Positions 19,272-26,863 of a stretch of DNA of 64,000 nt are shown here, one piece after another. Positions within the stretch are counted from its first letter, which is position 1. Each line of letters starts with the position of its first letter. Source of the DNA: Phenylobacterium sp. (lineage in GTDB: Bacteria > Pseudomonadota > Alphaproteobacteria > Caulobacterales > Caulobacteraceae); contig NZ_SCTC01000037.1 in the NCBI RefSeq assembly GCF_004299445.1, positions 124,001 through 188,000 on the forward strand, given 5' to 3'. Under the pieces are notes generated by a model. It saw only the letters and a program-made list of their open reading frames with translations. It did not search any database and was not told where the DNA came from. The translations under genes were made by a program, and so were the position numbers.

Positions 19272-20218
19272 GCGGGCTGGTCATTGCGATCCCTTCCAAG
19301 GGACGCCTGAAGGAGCAGGTCGAGGGCTGGCTGGTCGACTGCGGCCTGAAGCTGGACGTCACCGGCGGCGCGCGTGGCTATGTGGCCAGCCTTAAGGGGC
19401 TGCCGGGCGCTCAGGTGCGGTTCCTGTCGGCCGCCGACATCGCCGAGGCGCTGGACGCCGGCGACGTGCACCTGGGCGTCACCGGCGAGGATCTGCTGCG
19501 CGAGCGCGGCGACGACCTGGACGCGAGGGTCCTGCTGTTGCGCCCGCTGGGCTTCGGCCGCGCCGACCTGGTGACGGCGGTGCCCAAGAGCTGGCTGGAC
19601 GTCGACACGATGGCCGACCTCGAAGAGGTGGCCCACGATTTCCTGGCCCGCACGGGCCGGCGAATGCGGGTGGCGACCAAGTACCTGGCCCAGACCCGCA
19701 GCTTCTTCGCCCGCCACGGCGTGGCCGACTATCGGATCGTCGAATCGGGGGGCGCGACCGAGGGGGCGCCGGCGACGGGCGCCGCCGAACTGGTGGTCGA
19801 CATCACCACGACGGGCGCGACCCTGGTGGCCAATGGGCTCAAGGTGCTGAGCGACGGCGTCATGCTGAAGAGCCAGGCGCAGCTGGCGGCGAATCTGGGC
19901 GCCGAATGGAGCCCCGAAGCGCTGACGCAGGCCGAGCGACTGTTGCGGATCGTCGAGGCGCGGGCCGGCGCGCTGCGCAGCGCGACGCTGGCGTGGCCCA
20001 CGCGGGGCGACAAGGCCGAGGCGGCGGTGGTCGAGGGGCTGGTCGCCGCCGGCGCCACACGACGTCCGAACGGTTTGCTGGTCGATTCGGCGCAGGTCGC
20101 GGATGCGAGTCTGGCGCTGAGCGCCGCCGGTCTGGGGCCGGTGACGGTTTCCAAGCCGGACTTCGTCTTTGACGTGAAGTGCGCCCCCTGCGACACGCTC
20201 AGGTCGAGGATATTTTGA
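19268..20218 (+). CDS. hisG: ATP phosphoribosyltransferase
   Basis: This 316-residue enzyme catalyses the first and feedback-regulated step of histidine biosynthesis. The start IAIPSKGRL, the GVTGEDLLRE segment and the PRPP-binding region ELVVDITTTGATLVANGLK are typical. It is much longer than short-form HisG (~210 residues) yet lies beside hisZ; the extra C-terminal ~95 residues may be a regulatory-type domain. The ATG at 19268 overlaps the end of hisZ. Confidence 0.93.
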   Translation: MSGLVIAIPSKGRLKEQVEGWLVDCGLKLDVTGGARGYVASLKGLPGAQVRFLSAADIAEALDAGDVHLGVTGEDLLRERGDDLDARVLLLRPLGFGRADLVTAVPKSWLDVDTMADLEEVAHDFLARTGRRMRVATKYLAQTRSFFARHGVADYRIVESGGATEGAPATGAAELVVDITTTGATLVANGLKVLSDGVMLKSQAQLAANLGAEWSPEALTQAERLLRIVEARAGALRSATLAWPTRGDKAEAAVVEGLVAAGATRRPNGLLVDSAQVADASLALSAAGLGPVTVSKPDFVFDVKCAPCDTLRSRIF

Positions 20219-20301
20219 CGCAAATGTAAAAAGACGGCGTAAAATTTTCCTCCCGCCGCGAAATTTCGCCCCGGACATGCCGTGAAGGGGGTTTTGGCCC
20301 G

Positions 20302-20330
20302 TTGACTCGGGCAGAAAATTGCCGTTTTGT
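20302..20330 (+). promoter_or_regulatory. candidate promoter of the predicted sRNA
   Basis: TTGACT (20302-20307), a 17-base spacer and TTTTGT (20325-20330) would start transcription near 20337. The -35 matches five of six consensus bases; the -10 is weak. Confidence 0.4.
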
Positions 20331-20336
20331 CATCTG

Positions 20337-20462
20337 GCGAGAGACAAGAAGGCGCCTAGTCCTGAAGTCTCCGGCGTTTCGGGGAGGAAACGCCCGCTCA
20401 ATCAGAGCGACTGCTCAAGGCGGCCTGCAGCGATTATCCCCCGCTGCAGGCCGATTCTTTTT
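20337..20462 (+). ncRNA. predicted small RNA with G-rich loop and intrinsic terminator
   Basis: This stretch lies between hisG and the convergent helicase and has no reading frame. It holds hairpin 1 (stem 20373-20379 with 20388-20394, loop CGGGGAGG), a single-stranded linker, and a strong 12-bp terminator hairpin ending in TTTTT. The loop exposes GGGGAGG, which could pair with CU-rich sequences. The two-hairpin design recalls alphaproteobacterial sRNAs such as the suhB/MmgR (ar8) family, an unverified resemblance. Alternatively it is a long hisG 3'UTR. The exact 5' end is a guess. Confidence 0.5.
20421..20462 (+). terminator. strong intrinsic terminator
   Basis: A perfect 12-bp GC-rich stem (20421-20432 with 20442-20453), a 9-base loop and the tail ATTCTTTTT. 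It is oriented for plus-strand transcripts and ends either the predicted sRNA or hisG readthrough. Confidence 0.85.
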
Positions 20463-20498
20463 GTGGCGAGCCCGCTTTTGACGGAATCGCCAAAAATC

Positions 20499-23162
20499 CT
20501 AGGTCCAGGCTGAGCGACGGTCGACCGATCGCTGGAACCCCGCCGCCAGCGATTTCGCTCGGGCGCGAAGCAGCGTGCGGCGGCCCTGCGGTGTCCGGGC
20601 GTAGACGAGGTCGGACGCGCCGACATGCTGATTCCAGAGCTGTGCGAAGCGTTCGGCTGACGCCTTCTTCGCACCCAGCGCCATGGGAACGGCGTGATAG
20701 TCGGTGCGGAGGCGCCAGCCCAGACGGCTCCGTCGGGCGAGGAGGTAGCGGGGATTCTGGACCGGTCCCAGGACCTCGGAGATGGCCTGCATCACCAGGC
20801 GCTCGGTGCTGCGGCTGACACCTTGCAGGACGATGTCCTTGCGCCCGTCCAGGCTGGCGCGGATCTGAAAGCGGGCGCCGCGCAGCTCTGTCTCGGTGAC
20901 AGCGCCGGCATGGAAGAGGCTCCACAGCACAACCAGGCCCACCTGATGCAGGCTGCGTTCGACCGTACCGTTGCGCCAGAACAGCCGCAGCGCCTTCGCC
21001 AAGCCCGGCAGGCTGGCCAGTCCGGCGGCGCCCGCCGCGATCATCCCGAACTGGCCGAGGCCTTCGAACGAGTCCCAGCCCCGCAATTCGTCGAAGACCG
21101 CGAACGCCGCCGCGCTGGCGGCGCTCCAGATCAGGGCCTGCAGGGTATCGGTCCAGGCGAGCGCTCGCGGAGCGTAGTTGGGCGCCGCCGTTTCCCGGAC
21201 CCTGGCTCGTGGCCCGCCTGCTCCGAGGGATGCTGACCAGCGTCGCGCGGTCCCCGCGCGGTCCGCCGCAAGCGCCAGCGTCCGATGGTTCGACGCGCGC
21301 ATATCATCGGCCAGGTCGACGCCCAACCGCCCGATACCGCTCTCGATCAGGGTCGACTCTCCGCCGGAGATGCCTTCGAAGGCGCGAAATCGCCGCGCCA
21401 GCAGCGCGCCATCCGTCAGGCCGCCACCACCTTCGTCGGCCAGGTGGCCCCACTCCAGGCGCTCGACGGCCTCGGCGAACAGGCCTTGGGAAGGCTCGAC
21501 AGTGGCCAGGTGCCAGATGTTGGCGACCTTCTGCGGGCTGGCGGGGTCGACGCGGATCGCGCGCCCGCGCATCTGGTTCGACAGCATGAACGAGGCCGTA
21601 TTGCTGGCCAGGACCAAGCTGTTGAGGGCCGGTGCGTCCCAGCCTTCGCCGAGAAGCGATTGCGTCCCCACGAGGATCCGCACGGCGCCGCGGGTGAACA
21701 ACGCGGTGACAAGGTGGACGAGGCTCACGCTTGCGGCCGCTCCGAGCTCCACGCGCACGTGATCGGGGCAAGCGGGAATATCGAAGGCCTTCCACGCCGA
21801 GGCATCGAGGCCCTGCTCGGCCGCCAGTTCGTCCAGATCAGGCAGGGCCGTTCGGGGAAGGATTACCAGGGCGCCCGTCAGAACGCCGATGCGCCCTGCG
21901 CCGGCGCCGCGGCGGCGAAGGTGTTCGAAGATCGGCACCACGCCCAGTCGCGACGGTCGAAACTCGCCGTCCCGGGACGGGGGCAGCTCGCCGGCGCGGA
22001 CGTGATCCGACAGCACAACCATCCGCAGGGCTCCGCCCAGAGCCTGTTCCTCGGCGCGCGCGATCTCGGCGACGCTCTCGAGCTTGGCGAGGTTGGATGT
22101 CATGAGCTGGAAGATGGACCGGGTCGCGCGCAGCCGGACCCGTCCGCCCTCCACCAGCCCATGCGTTTGGAGCCGCTGGCGCAACGCCTTCACCCGATCG
22201 GCGCCGATGTCGAAGACCTTGGCATGGCTACCCGTCAAGCCGTCGAGAAACGTCTCCAGCCAGGCAAACGACGGCTGAGGAAGGTCCCGCGCCGATACGC
22301 CCAGCAGTCTGAGCGGGGCAGAAGGGAGGCGACGGCCCGCACCGGCCAGTTGCAGCAGGACGGAAGACAGCATTTCAGGCGCTTCCAGGATCGCTTCGGC
22401 GTGCGCCTCGGGATCCGTCAGCCAGGCATGACGCTCGAGCTCGTCCAGCAGAGCGTCGTCCGCCCGCAGGTCGGCCTGAAGCTGGGCGATCTCCCGGCGT
22501 CGCGCCTCCAGCAGCCGCAACCCCTCGTGGGTCGGCTGAGACAGGAGGACGTGGTCCTGGTGCGGGCAGAGGTCGCCGTTGCGCACGAGTTCTGGGATGC
22601 CGATCTCCAGGTCGATCGGCCCGCAGATCGCCTCATAACGCGCCCACTCGGCGAAGGCGGCGTCGTAGGGCGGGGTGGCGGTAAGCGCCACGACCTGAAC
22701 GTCGGTCAGACATGCGATCAGCTTCTCGATGCCGGTCCACCACTCCCGCCGAAGATGGTGGGCTTCGTCCAGGACGAGTGTGAGGGGACCGGCGGCGTTG
22801 AGTGCGGCCGCCAGCTCCTCGATCTCGTCGGCCCGGCGGAAGGCGTCCAGGCCCTGATAGGTGGCCAGCGTCAGGATGCGCGGCGCGGACAGCTGATGCG
22901 AGACCTCATGGGCGGCCGGCCGCGCGTCGAGGAACAGCGGCGTCAGCCGATCGGCCCACTGGTCGCGGATCGCCACGGTGGGTGCGAAGACCAGCGCCCG
23001 ACGGCCCAGACGGCGTACGATCTCGAGCCCCAGCATCGTCTTGCCGGCGCCTGGTGCGGCGACGATGTGCAGACGCCTGTTGGCGAGGTGGTCGCCCATC
23101 TCGTCCAGGATGCGGGCCTGGTAGTCACGCCAGACGCCCTTGAATTGCATTCGCGACAGCAT
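20499..23162 (-). CDS. SF2 DEAD/DEAH-box helicase with C-terminal hydrophobic segments
   Basis: This 887-residue protein has an N-terminal Q-motif-like DYQ (14-15), Walker A APGAGKT (Lys41), DEAH in LVLDEAHH (about 133-137), TATPP (motif III) and the late motif QMRGRAIRVDP (motif VI), so the ATPase core looks complete. About 250 residues sit between the two RecA folds. After the core, three moderately hydrophobic stretches near residues 668-690, 700-722 and 738-755 could be membrane helices, followed by a basic C-terminal domain. The role is unknown. No nuclease or methylase partner is adjacent. A start at Met5 is also possible. Confidence 0.75.
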   Translation of the reverse strand: MLSRMQFKGVWRDYQARILDEMGDHLANRRLHIVAAPGAGKTMLGLEIVRRLGRRALVFAPTVAIRDQWADRLTPLFLDARPAAHEVSHQLSAPRILTLATYQGLDAFRRADEIEELAAALNAAGPLTLVLDEAHHLRREWWTGIEKLIACLTDVQVVALTATPPYDAAFAEWARYEAICGPIDLEIGIPELVRNGDLCPHQDHVLLSQPTHEGLRLLEARRREIAQLQADLRADDALLDELERHAWLTDPEAHAEAILEAPEMLSSVLLQLAGAGRRLPSAPLRLLGVSARDLPQPSFAWLETFLDGLTGSHAKVFDIGADRVKALRQRLQTHGLVEGGRVRLRATRSIFQLMTSNLAKLESVAEIARAEEQALGGALRMVVLSDHVRAGELPPSRDGEFRPSRLGVVPIFEHLRRRGAGAGRIGVLTGALVILPRTALPDLDELAAEQGLDASAWKAFDIPACPDHVRVELGAAASVSLVHLVTALFTRGAVRILVGTQSLLGEGWDAPALNSLVLASNTASFMLSNQMRGRAIRVDPASPQKVANIWHLATVEPSQGLFAEAVERLEWGHLADEGGGGLTDGALLARRFRAFEGISGGESTLIESGIGRLGVDLADDMRASNHRTLALAADRAGTARRWSASLGAGGPRARVRETAAPNYAPRALAWTDTLQALIWSAASAAAFAVFDELRGWDSFEGLGQFGMIAAGAAGLASLPGLAKALRLFWRNGTVERSLHQVGLVVLWSLFHAGAVTETELRGARFQIRASLDGRKDIVLQGVSRSTERLVMQAISEVLGPVQNPRYLLARRSRLGWRLRTDYHAVPMALGAKKASAERFAQLWNQHVGASDLVYARTPQGRRTLLRARAKSLAAGFQRSVDRRSAWT

Positions 23163-23243
23163 CGACCCTGACGTATCGCGGGAATCGAGCCGCCTCCATG
23201 GCCAAGGTGGCCCGGACGCCTCCCACTGGGTCGCGCGAAGGCG

Positions 23244-25319
23244 CTACCAGATCCGGACGCGCTTCTCGGGCGGAAGGTACATCGGGTCGCCGGGCTTCAC
23301 GCCGAAGGCGTCGTAGAAGGCGTCGATGTTGCGAACCGGCAGATCGACGCGGGCCAGCGGCGGCGAGTGTGGGTCGCTGACCAGGATCTGCTTCATGAAG
23401 TCGTCGCGGTACTTGGCGCGCCAAACCTGGGCCCAGCCCAGGAACACGCGCTGTTCGCCGGTCATGCCGTCGATCACCGGGGCGGGCTTGCCCTGCAGCG
23501 AGATCTTGTAGGCCTCGAGCGCCAGCAGCAGGCCGCCCAGGTCGGCGATGTTCTCGCCCATGGTCAGCTCGCCGTTGATCTTGGCGCCGGGCAGGATCTC
23601 GGTCGCCGAGTACTGCGCGCCCAGCCGCTCGGCCTGGGCCATGAACTTGGCCTCGTCGTCCTTGGTCCACCATTCGGCCAGACGCCCGTCGCCGTCCGAC
23701 TTGCGGCCCTGGTCGTCGAATCCGTGCGTGATCTCGTGGCCGATGACCCCGCCAATGGCGCCGTAGTTGATCGCGGCGTCGCCGTCCGGGTCGAAGAAGG
23801 GCGGCTGCAGGATGGCGGCCGGGAAGACGATCTCGTTCTTCGTCGAAGAGTAGTAGGCGTTGATCGTGGCCGGGGTCATCCCCCACTCGCTGCGGTCGAC
23901 CGGCTGGTTCAGCCGCGCCGCCCGGAAGCGCCAGTCGAAAGCCGAGGCCCGCTGGACGTTGCCGTACAGGTCGCCGTCCCTGATCTCCAGCTTGGCGTAG
24001 TCGCGCCATTTGTCGGGATAGCCGATCTTGACCGTGAACTTGCCCAGCTTCTCGGCGGCTTTGGTCTTGGTCTCCGGGCTCATCCAGTCGAGCTTCTGGA
24101 TGCGCGCGCCCATTGCTTTCTTGAGGTCGCCGACCAGGGCTTCCATGGCCGCCTTGTCCTTAGCCGGGAAGTAGGCGTCGACGTACAGCTTGCCGACGGC
24201 CTCCCCCAGATTACCGTCCACCAGGTTCACCGCCCGCTTCCAGCGCGGCTGCTGGGCCGGCGTGCCGGACAGCGTCTTGCTGCGGAACTCGAATTTGGCC
24301 TGGTCGAAGTCCTTGGAAAGGTAGCTCGCGGCTTGGTCGATGGTTGTGAAGGCGAGCCAGGCCTTCAGCGTGTCGATGTCGGTATTGCTGTAGATCGCGG
24401 CGATTTTCGGGAAGGCTGTGTTCTCGGACACGACGACGCGCTTGGCGTTCGACAACTCGGCGCCGCTCAGGAAGGCGCTCCAGTTGAAGCCGGGCGCCAG
24501 CTTGGGCAGGTCGGCGACGGCGTAGGGATTGTAGGTCTTGTCGTCGTCGCGCTGCTCGACCTTGCTCCAGGACGCCTTGGCCACCTCGGTCTCCATGGCC
24601 AGGATGGCCTTGGCGTGGGCCTCGGGTTCGGGCCAGCCGGCCAGCGTGAGCATCCGGGCGACATAGGCCTGATAGGCGGCGCGCTCCTTCTCAAAACGCG
24701 CCTCGAGATAGTAGTCGCGGTCGGGCAGGGTGATGCCGCCCTGGCCCAGGTAGACCGTGTACTTCAGCGGGTCCTTCGCGTCGTCGTAGACGAAGGGGCC
24801 GAAGAAGCTCTGTCCGAAACCCATCGCGGTGGCGCCCATCAGCCGGGCGACGTCGTCGTGGTTACGGGCCTTACGGATCTTGGCCAGGTCGCCGGCCAGC
24901 GGTGTTGCGCCCAGGGCCTCGAGCCGGGCTTCGTCCATGAAGCTGCGATAGAGCGCGCCGACCTTGGCTTCGGGACCGTCCTTGGCATTGCTGGCGGCCG
25001 CCTTGTCGATCACGGCCTGCAGCCGCGCCTTCGAGAGGTCGTCCAGCACATTGTAGGCGCCGAAAGCGTTGCGGTCGGGCGGGATCTCAAGCGACTTCAT
25101 GTAGCCGCCGTTGGCGTAGCCGAACAGCGACTGGCCGGGCGTCAGCGTGATGTCGCGCCCCGCCATGTCGAAGCCCCACGGACCCATGCGCGGCGCCTTG
25201 GTCAGGTCGCGGGCTGGCGCTTGCTGGGCGGTCGCAGCGCCGTCTGCGGCGTAGGCGGACGGGGGAGCGCCGGCCAGAAGCAAGGCGGCGGCGGAGGCGG
25301 CGAGCCAGGCGGTTTTCAT
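23244..25319 (-). CDS. M13-family metallopeptidase (neprilysin/PepO-like), exported
   Basis: This 691-residue zinc peptidase has an N-terminal signal peptide (hydrophobic residues about 5-22). The zinc motif HEITH lies at about 528-532, with the third ligand in the downstream ENIADLGG motif and the family C-terminal VRIW. M13 enzymes cleave small peptides in the periplasm or outside the cell. It is a single gene between the helicase and the copper operon; the start is the ATG at 25319. Confidence 0.93.
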   Translation of the reverse strand: MKTAWLAASAAALLLAGAPPSAYAADGAATAQQAPARDLTKAPRMGPWGFDMAGRDITLTPGQSLFGYANGGYMKSLEIPPDRNAFGAYNVLDDLSKARLQAVIDKAAASNAKDGPEAKVGALYRSFMDEARLEALGATPLAGDLAKIRKARNHDDVARLMGATAMGFGQSFFGPFVYDDAKDPLKYTVYLGQGGITLPDRDYYLEARFEKERAAYQAYVARMLTLAGWPEPEAHAKAILAMETEVAKASWSKVEQRDDDKTYNPYAVADLPKLAPGFNWSAFLSGAELSNAKRVVVSENTAFPKIAAIYSNTDIDTLKAWLAFTTIDQAASYLSKDFDQAKFEFRSKTLSGTPAQQPRWKRAVNLVDGNLGEAVGKLYVDAYFPAKDKAAMEALVGDLKKAMGARIQKLDWMSPETKTKAAEKLGKFTVKIGYPDKWRDYAKLEIRDGDLYGNVQRASAFDWRFRAARLNQPVDRSEWGMTPATINAYYSSTKNEIVFPAAILQPPFFDPDGDAAINYGAIGGVIGHEITHGFDDQGRKSDGDGRLAEWWTKDDEAKFMAQAERLGAQYSATEILPGAKINGELTMGENIADLGGLLLALEAYKISLQGKPAPVIDGMTGEQRVFLGWAQVWRAKYRDDFMKQILVSDPHSPPLARVDLPVRNIDAFYDAFGVKPGDPMYLPPEKRVRIW

Positions 25320-25405
25320 GGAACTCGTCTCGTTCGGGATGGGTATGTTGGCCGGACCTTGTGCGCAGGTCCGGCGGTAACGCCCGTTACATTTCTGTCA
25401 GGAAC

Positions 25406-25852
25406 TCAGTGGTGCTGATGAGCTGCGACAGGCGGTCCCATGCCGACGACGAACGACGCCTTGACCTTGGCGCCGCTGGCGAATGTGAGCGTGACGGGAA
25501 TGGTGTCGCCGGCCTTCAGCGCCTGCGTCAGACCCATCAGCATCAAGTGGTATCCGCCGGGCGCGAAGGTGACACGTCCGCCGGCCGCCACGGGCACACG
25601 CTCCAGACGCTGCATGGAGGCGATGCCGTTCTTCATGCTGGATTGGTGGATCTGCACCTCGCGGGCGACGGGCGAGTCGGCGGCGACCAGGGCGTCGGCC
25701 GCCTTGTCGGGGTTGGCCAGGGTCATGAACCCGCCGCCCGTGGCCCCTTGGGCGGCCGGCCGGCTCCAGGCGGCCTCGACCTTGGGGGCGGCCAGGGCGG
25801 GCGAGGCGATGGCCAGGACGAAGGTGAGCGGCAGGAGAACCCGATAGGTCAT
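25406..25852 (-). CDS. PCuAC-family periplasmic copper chaperone
   Basis: This 148-residue exported protein has a signal peptide (cleavage near LAAPKVE). The copper-site pattern of the family is visible: His in QIHQSSM with two downstream Met, then HLM in GGYHLMLMGL. A His-rich end (AAHQHH) may add affinity. PCuAC proteins deliver Cu(I) to cytochrome oxidase. The start ATG overlaps the stop of the frameshifted small gene (ATGA). It is the last gene of the DUF2946-TonB operon. Confidence 0.9.
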   Translation of the reverse strand: MTYRVLLPLTFVLAIASPALAAPKVEAAWSRPAAQGATGGGFMTLANPDKAADALVAADSPVAREVQIHQSSMKNGIASMQRLERVPVAAGGRVTFAPGGYHLMLMGLTQALKAGDTIPVTLTFASGAKVKASFVVGMGPPVAAHQHH

Positions 25853-26080
25853 GGTGTGATCTCGTGAGGCGTGGAGGCGCTGCGCGCCCGCGGTATGGCG
25901 AAGTCGACGGCAAGAGCAATGACGAACGAAGCGCTCGTCAGCGGATAGATGATGGCCAGGGGCGCAATTGTGGCGACAGTGGTCCAGCGCGCTGCCGATG
26001 CGCCTCCACCACGCCACGAAGCCTACGAAGGCGCGGTGGAGTTCGGACCCCAGCGGGGCCGGGGCGGACCGTGCGGACAT
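25849..26080 (-). pseudogene. small membrane-protein gene with an apparent frameshift
   Basis: The ATG at 26080 follows GTGAGG at good spacing and lies 8 bases after the PfpI stop. The first ~32 codons have high GC3 and read MSARSAPAPLGSELHRAFVG then FVAWWRRIGSAL. In the next frame the reading continues TTVATIAPLAIIYPLTSASF, a membrane-like helix, and ends in a TGA overlapping the PCuAC ATG. Joining the two needs removal of one base near 25980. RBS, GC3 switch and both tight junctions support a genuine gene of about 76 codons that is broken, recoded or mis-sequenced here. No family recognised. Confidence 0.5.
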
Positions 26081-26088
26081 CGACGACC

Positions 26089-26811
26089 TCACCCGATCGC
26101 GAACGGATCGTTGTTGGGATCTTCGCTCCACTGGTACTCCAGCGTGCGGGCGAGCCGGCGGGCGGCGTCCTTGCCGTGGAACCGCGCGATCACGGCCAGG
26201 GCCATGTCGGTCCCGGCCGAGACGCCGGAAGACGTGACGTACTTGCCGTCCTCTACCCATCGCGCGTGCTTCACCCAGGTCACGCTGGAGTCCTGGGACT
26301 GCGCGATCGACAAAAACTTCTTGTTCGACGTGGCGCGGCGGCCCTTCAGCAGCCCGGCTTTCGCCAGCAGCGCCGATCCCGTGCAGACAGAGGTCGTCAG
26401 CTCGGTGCGCTTGTCCTGCTCGCGAATGAACTGCAGCAGCCCTTCGTTCTTCAGCTCCGGCAGGGTGCCGATGCCGCCCGGAACCATCATGATGTCCAGG
26501 GCAGGCGAGGTGTCGAAGCCGTAGTCGGCGACGGCCGACACGCCCTGAGCCGAGCGCACGGGCCCGGCCTTCTGGGCCACGAAGATCACCTTCATGTTCG
26601 GGACGTTGGCCCACATCTCGACCGGACCGAACACGTCCAGCACTTCGAAGTCGGGGTAGAGGATCACGCCCACGGTCTTCTTGCCCGACTGGGCCTGTGC
26701 GCCGGCCGTCGAGGCCAGCGCCGCGACCCCGGCGCCGAGCGCCAGGCGGGTCATCCAGCCGCGGCGCGTGTCGGAGGTCGGATGGGAGTTGGGTTGAATC
26801 TCAGTCGTCAT
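26089..26811 (-). CDS. DJ-1/PfpI family protein, probably exported
   Basis: This 240-residue protein has an N-terminal RR followed by a hydrophobic stretch ending GAQAQ, consistent with a Tat or Sec signal. The DJ-1/PfpI domain (about residues 44-230) has the nucleophile-elbow Cys in TTSVCTGSALLAKAG and the pattern MMVPGGIGT, closest to isonitrile-hydratase-like members. It lies between the TonB receptor and the frameshifted small gene, 52 bases after the receptor stop. Its job in a copper operon is unclear. Confidence 0.82.
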   Translation of the reverse strand: MTTEIQPNSHPTSDTRRGWMTRLALGAGVAALASTAGAQAQSGKKTVGVILYPDFEVLDVFGPVEMWANVPNMKVIFVAQKAGPVRSAQGVSAVADYGFDTSPALDIMMVPGGIGTLPELKNEGLLQFIREQDKRTELTTSVCTGSALLAKAGLLKGRRATSNKKFLSIAQSQDSSVTWVKHARWVEDGKYVTSSGVSAGTDMALAVIARFHGKDAARRLARTLEYQWSEDPNNDPFAIG

Positions 26812-26863
26812 GACGTCGTCTCCTCAAGGGATGAGGCCGGCGCTTGCGCGCCGGCCGTTTGGG

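Noticed and set aside
21285..25418. Long plus-strand open frames (about 630 and 680 codons) opposite the helicase and M13 peptidase genes
   Set aside because: Both are shadows of well-supported minus-strand genes; no domains or signal sequences are visible.
25853..26614. Single 402-codon frame joining upstream sequence to PCuAC
   Set aside because: Its upstream part is antisense or out of frame to PfpI; PCuAC has its own signal peptide and start at 25852.
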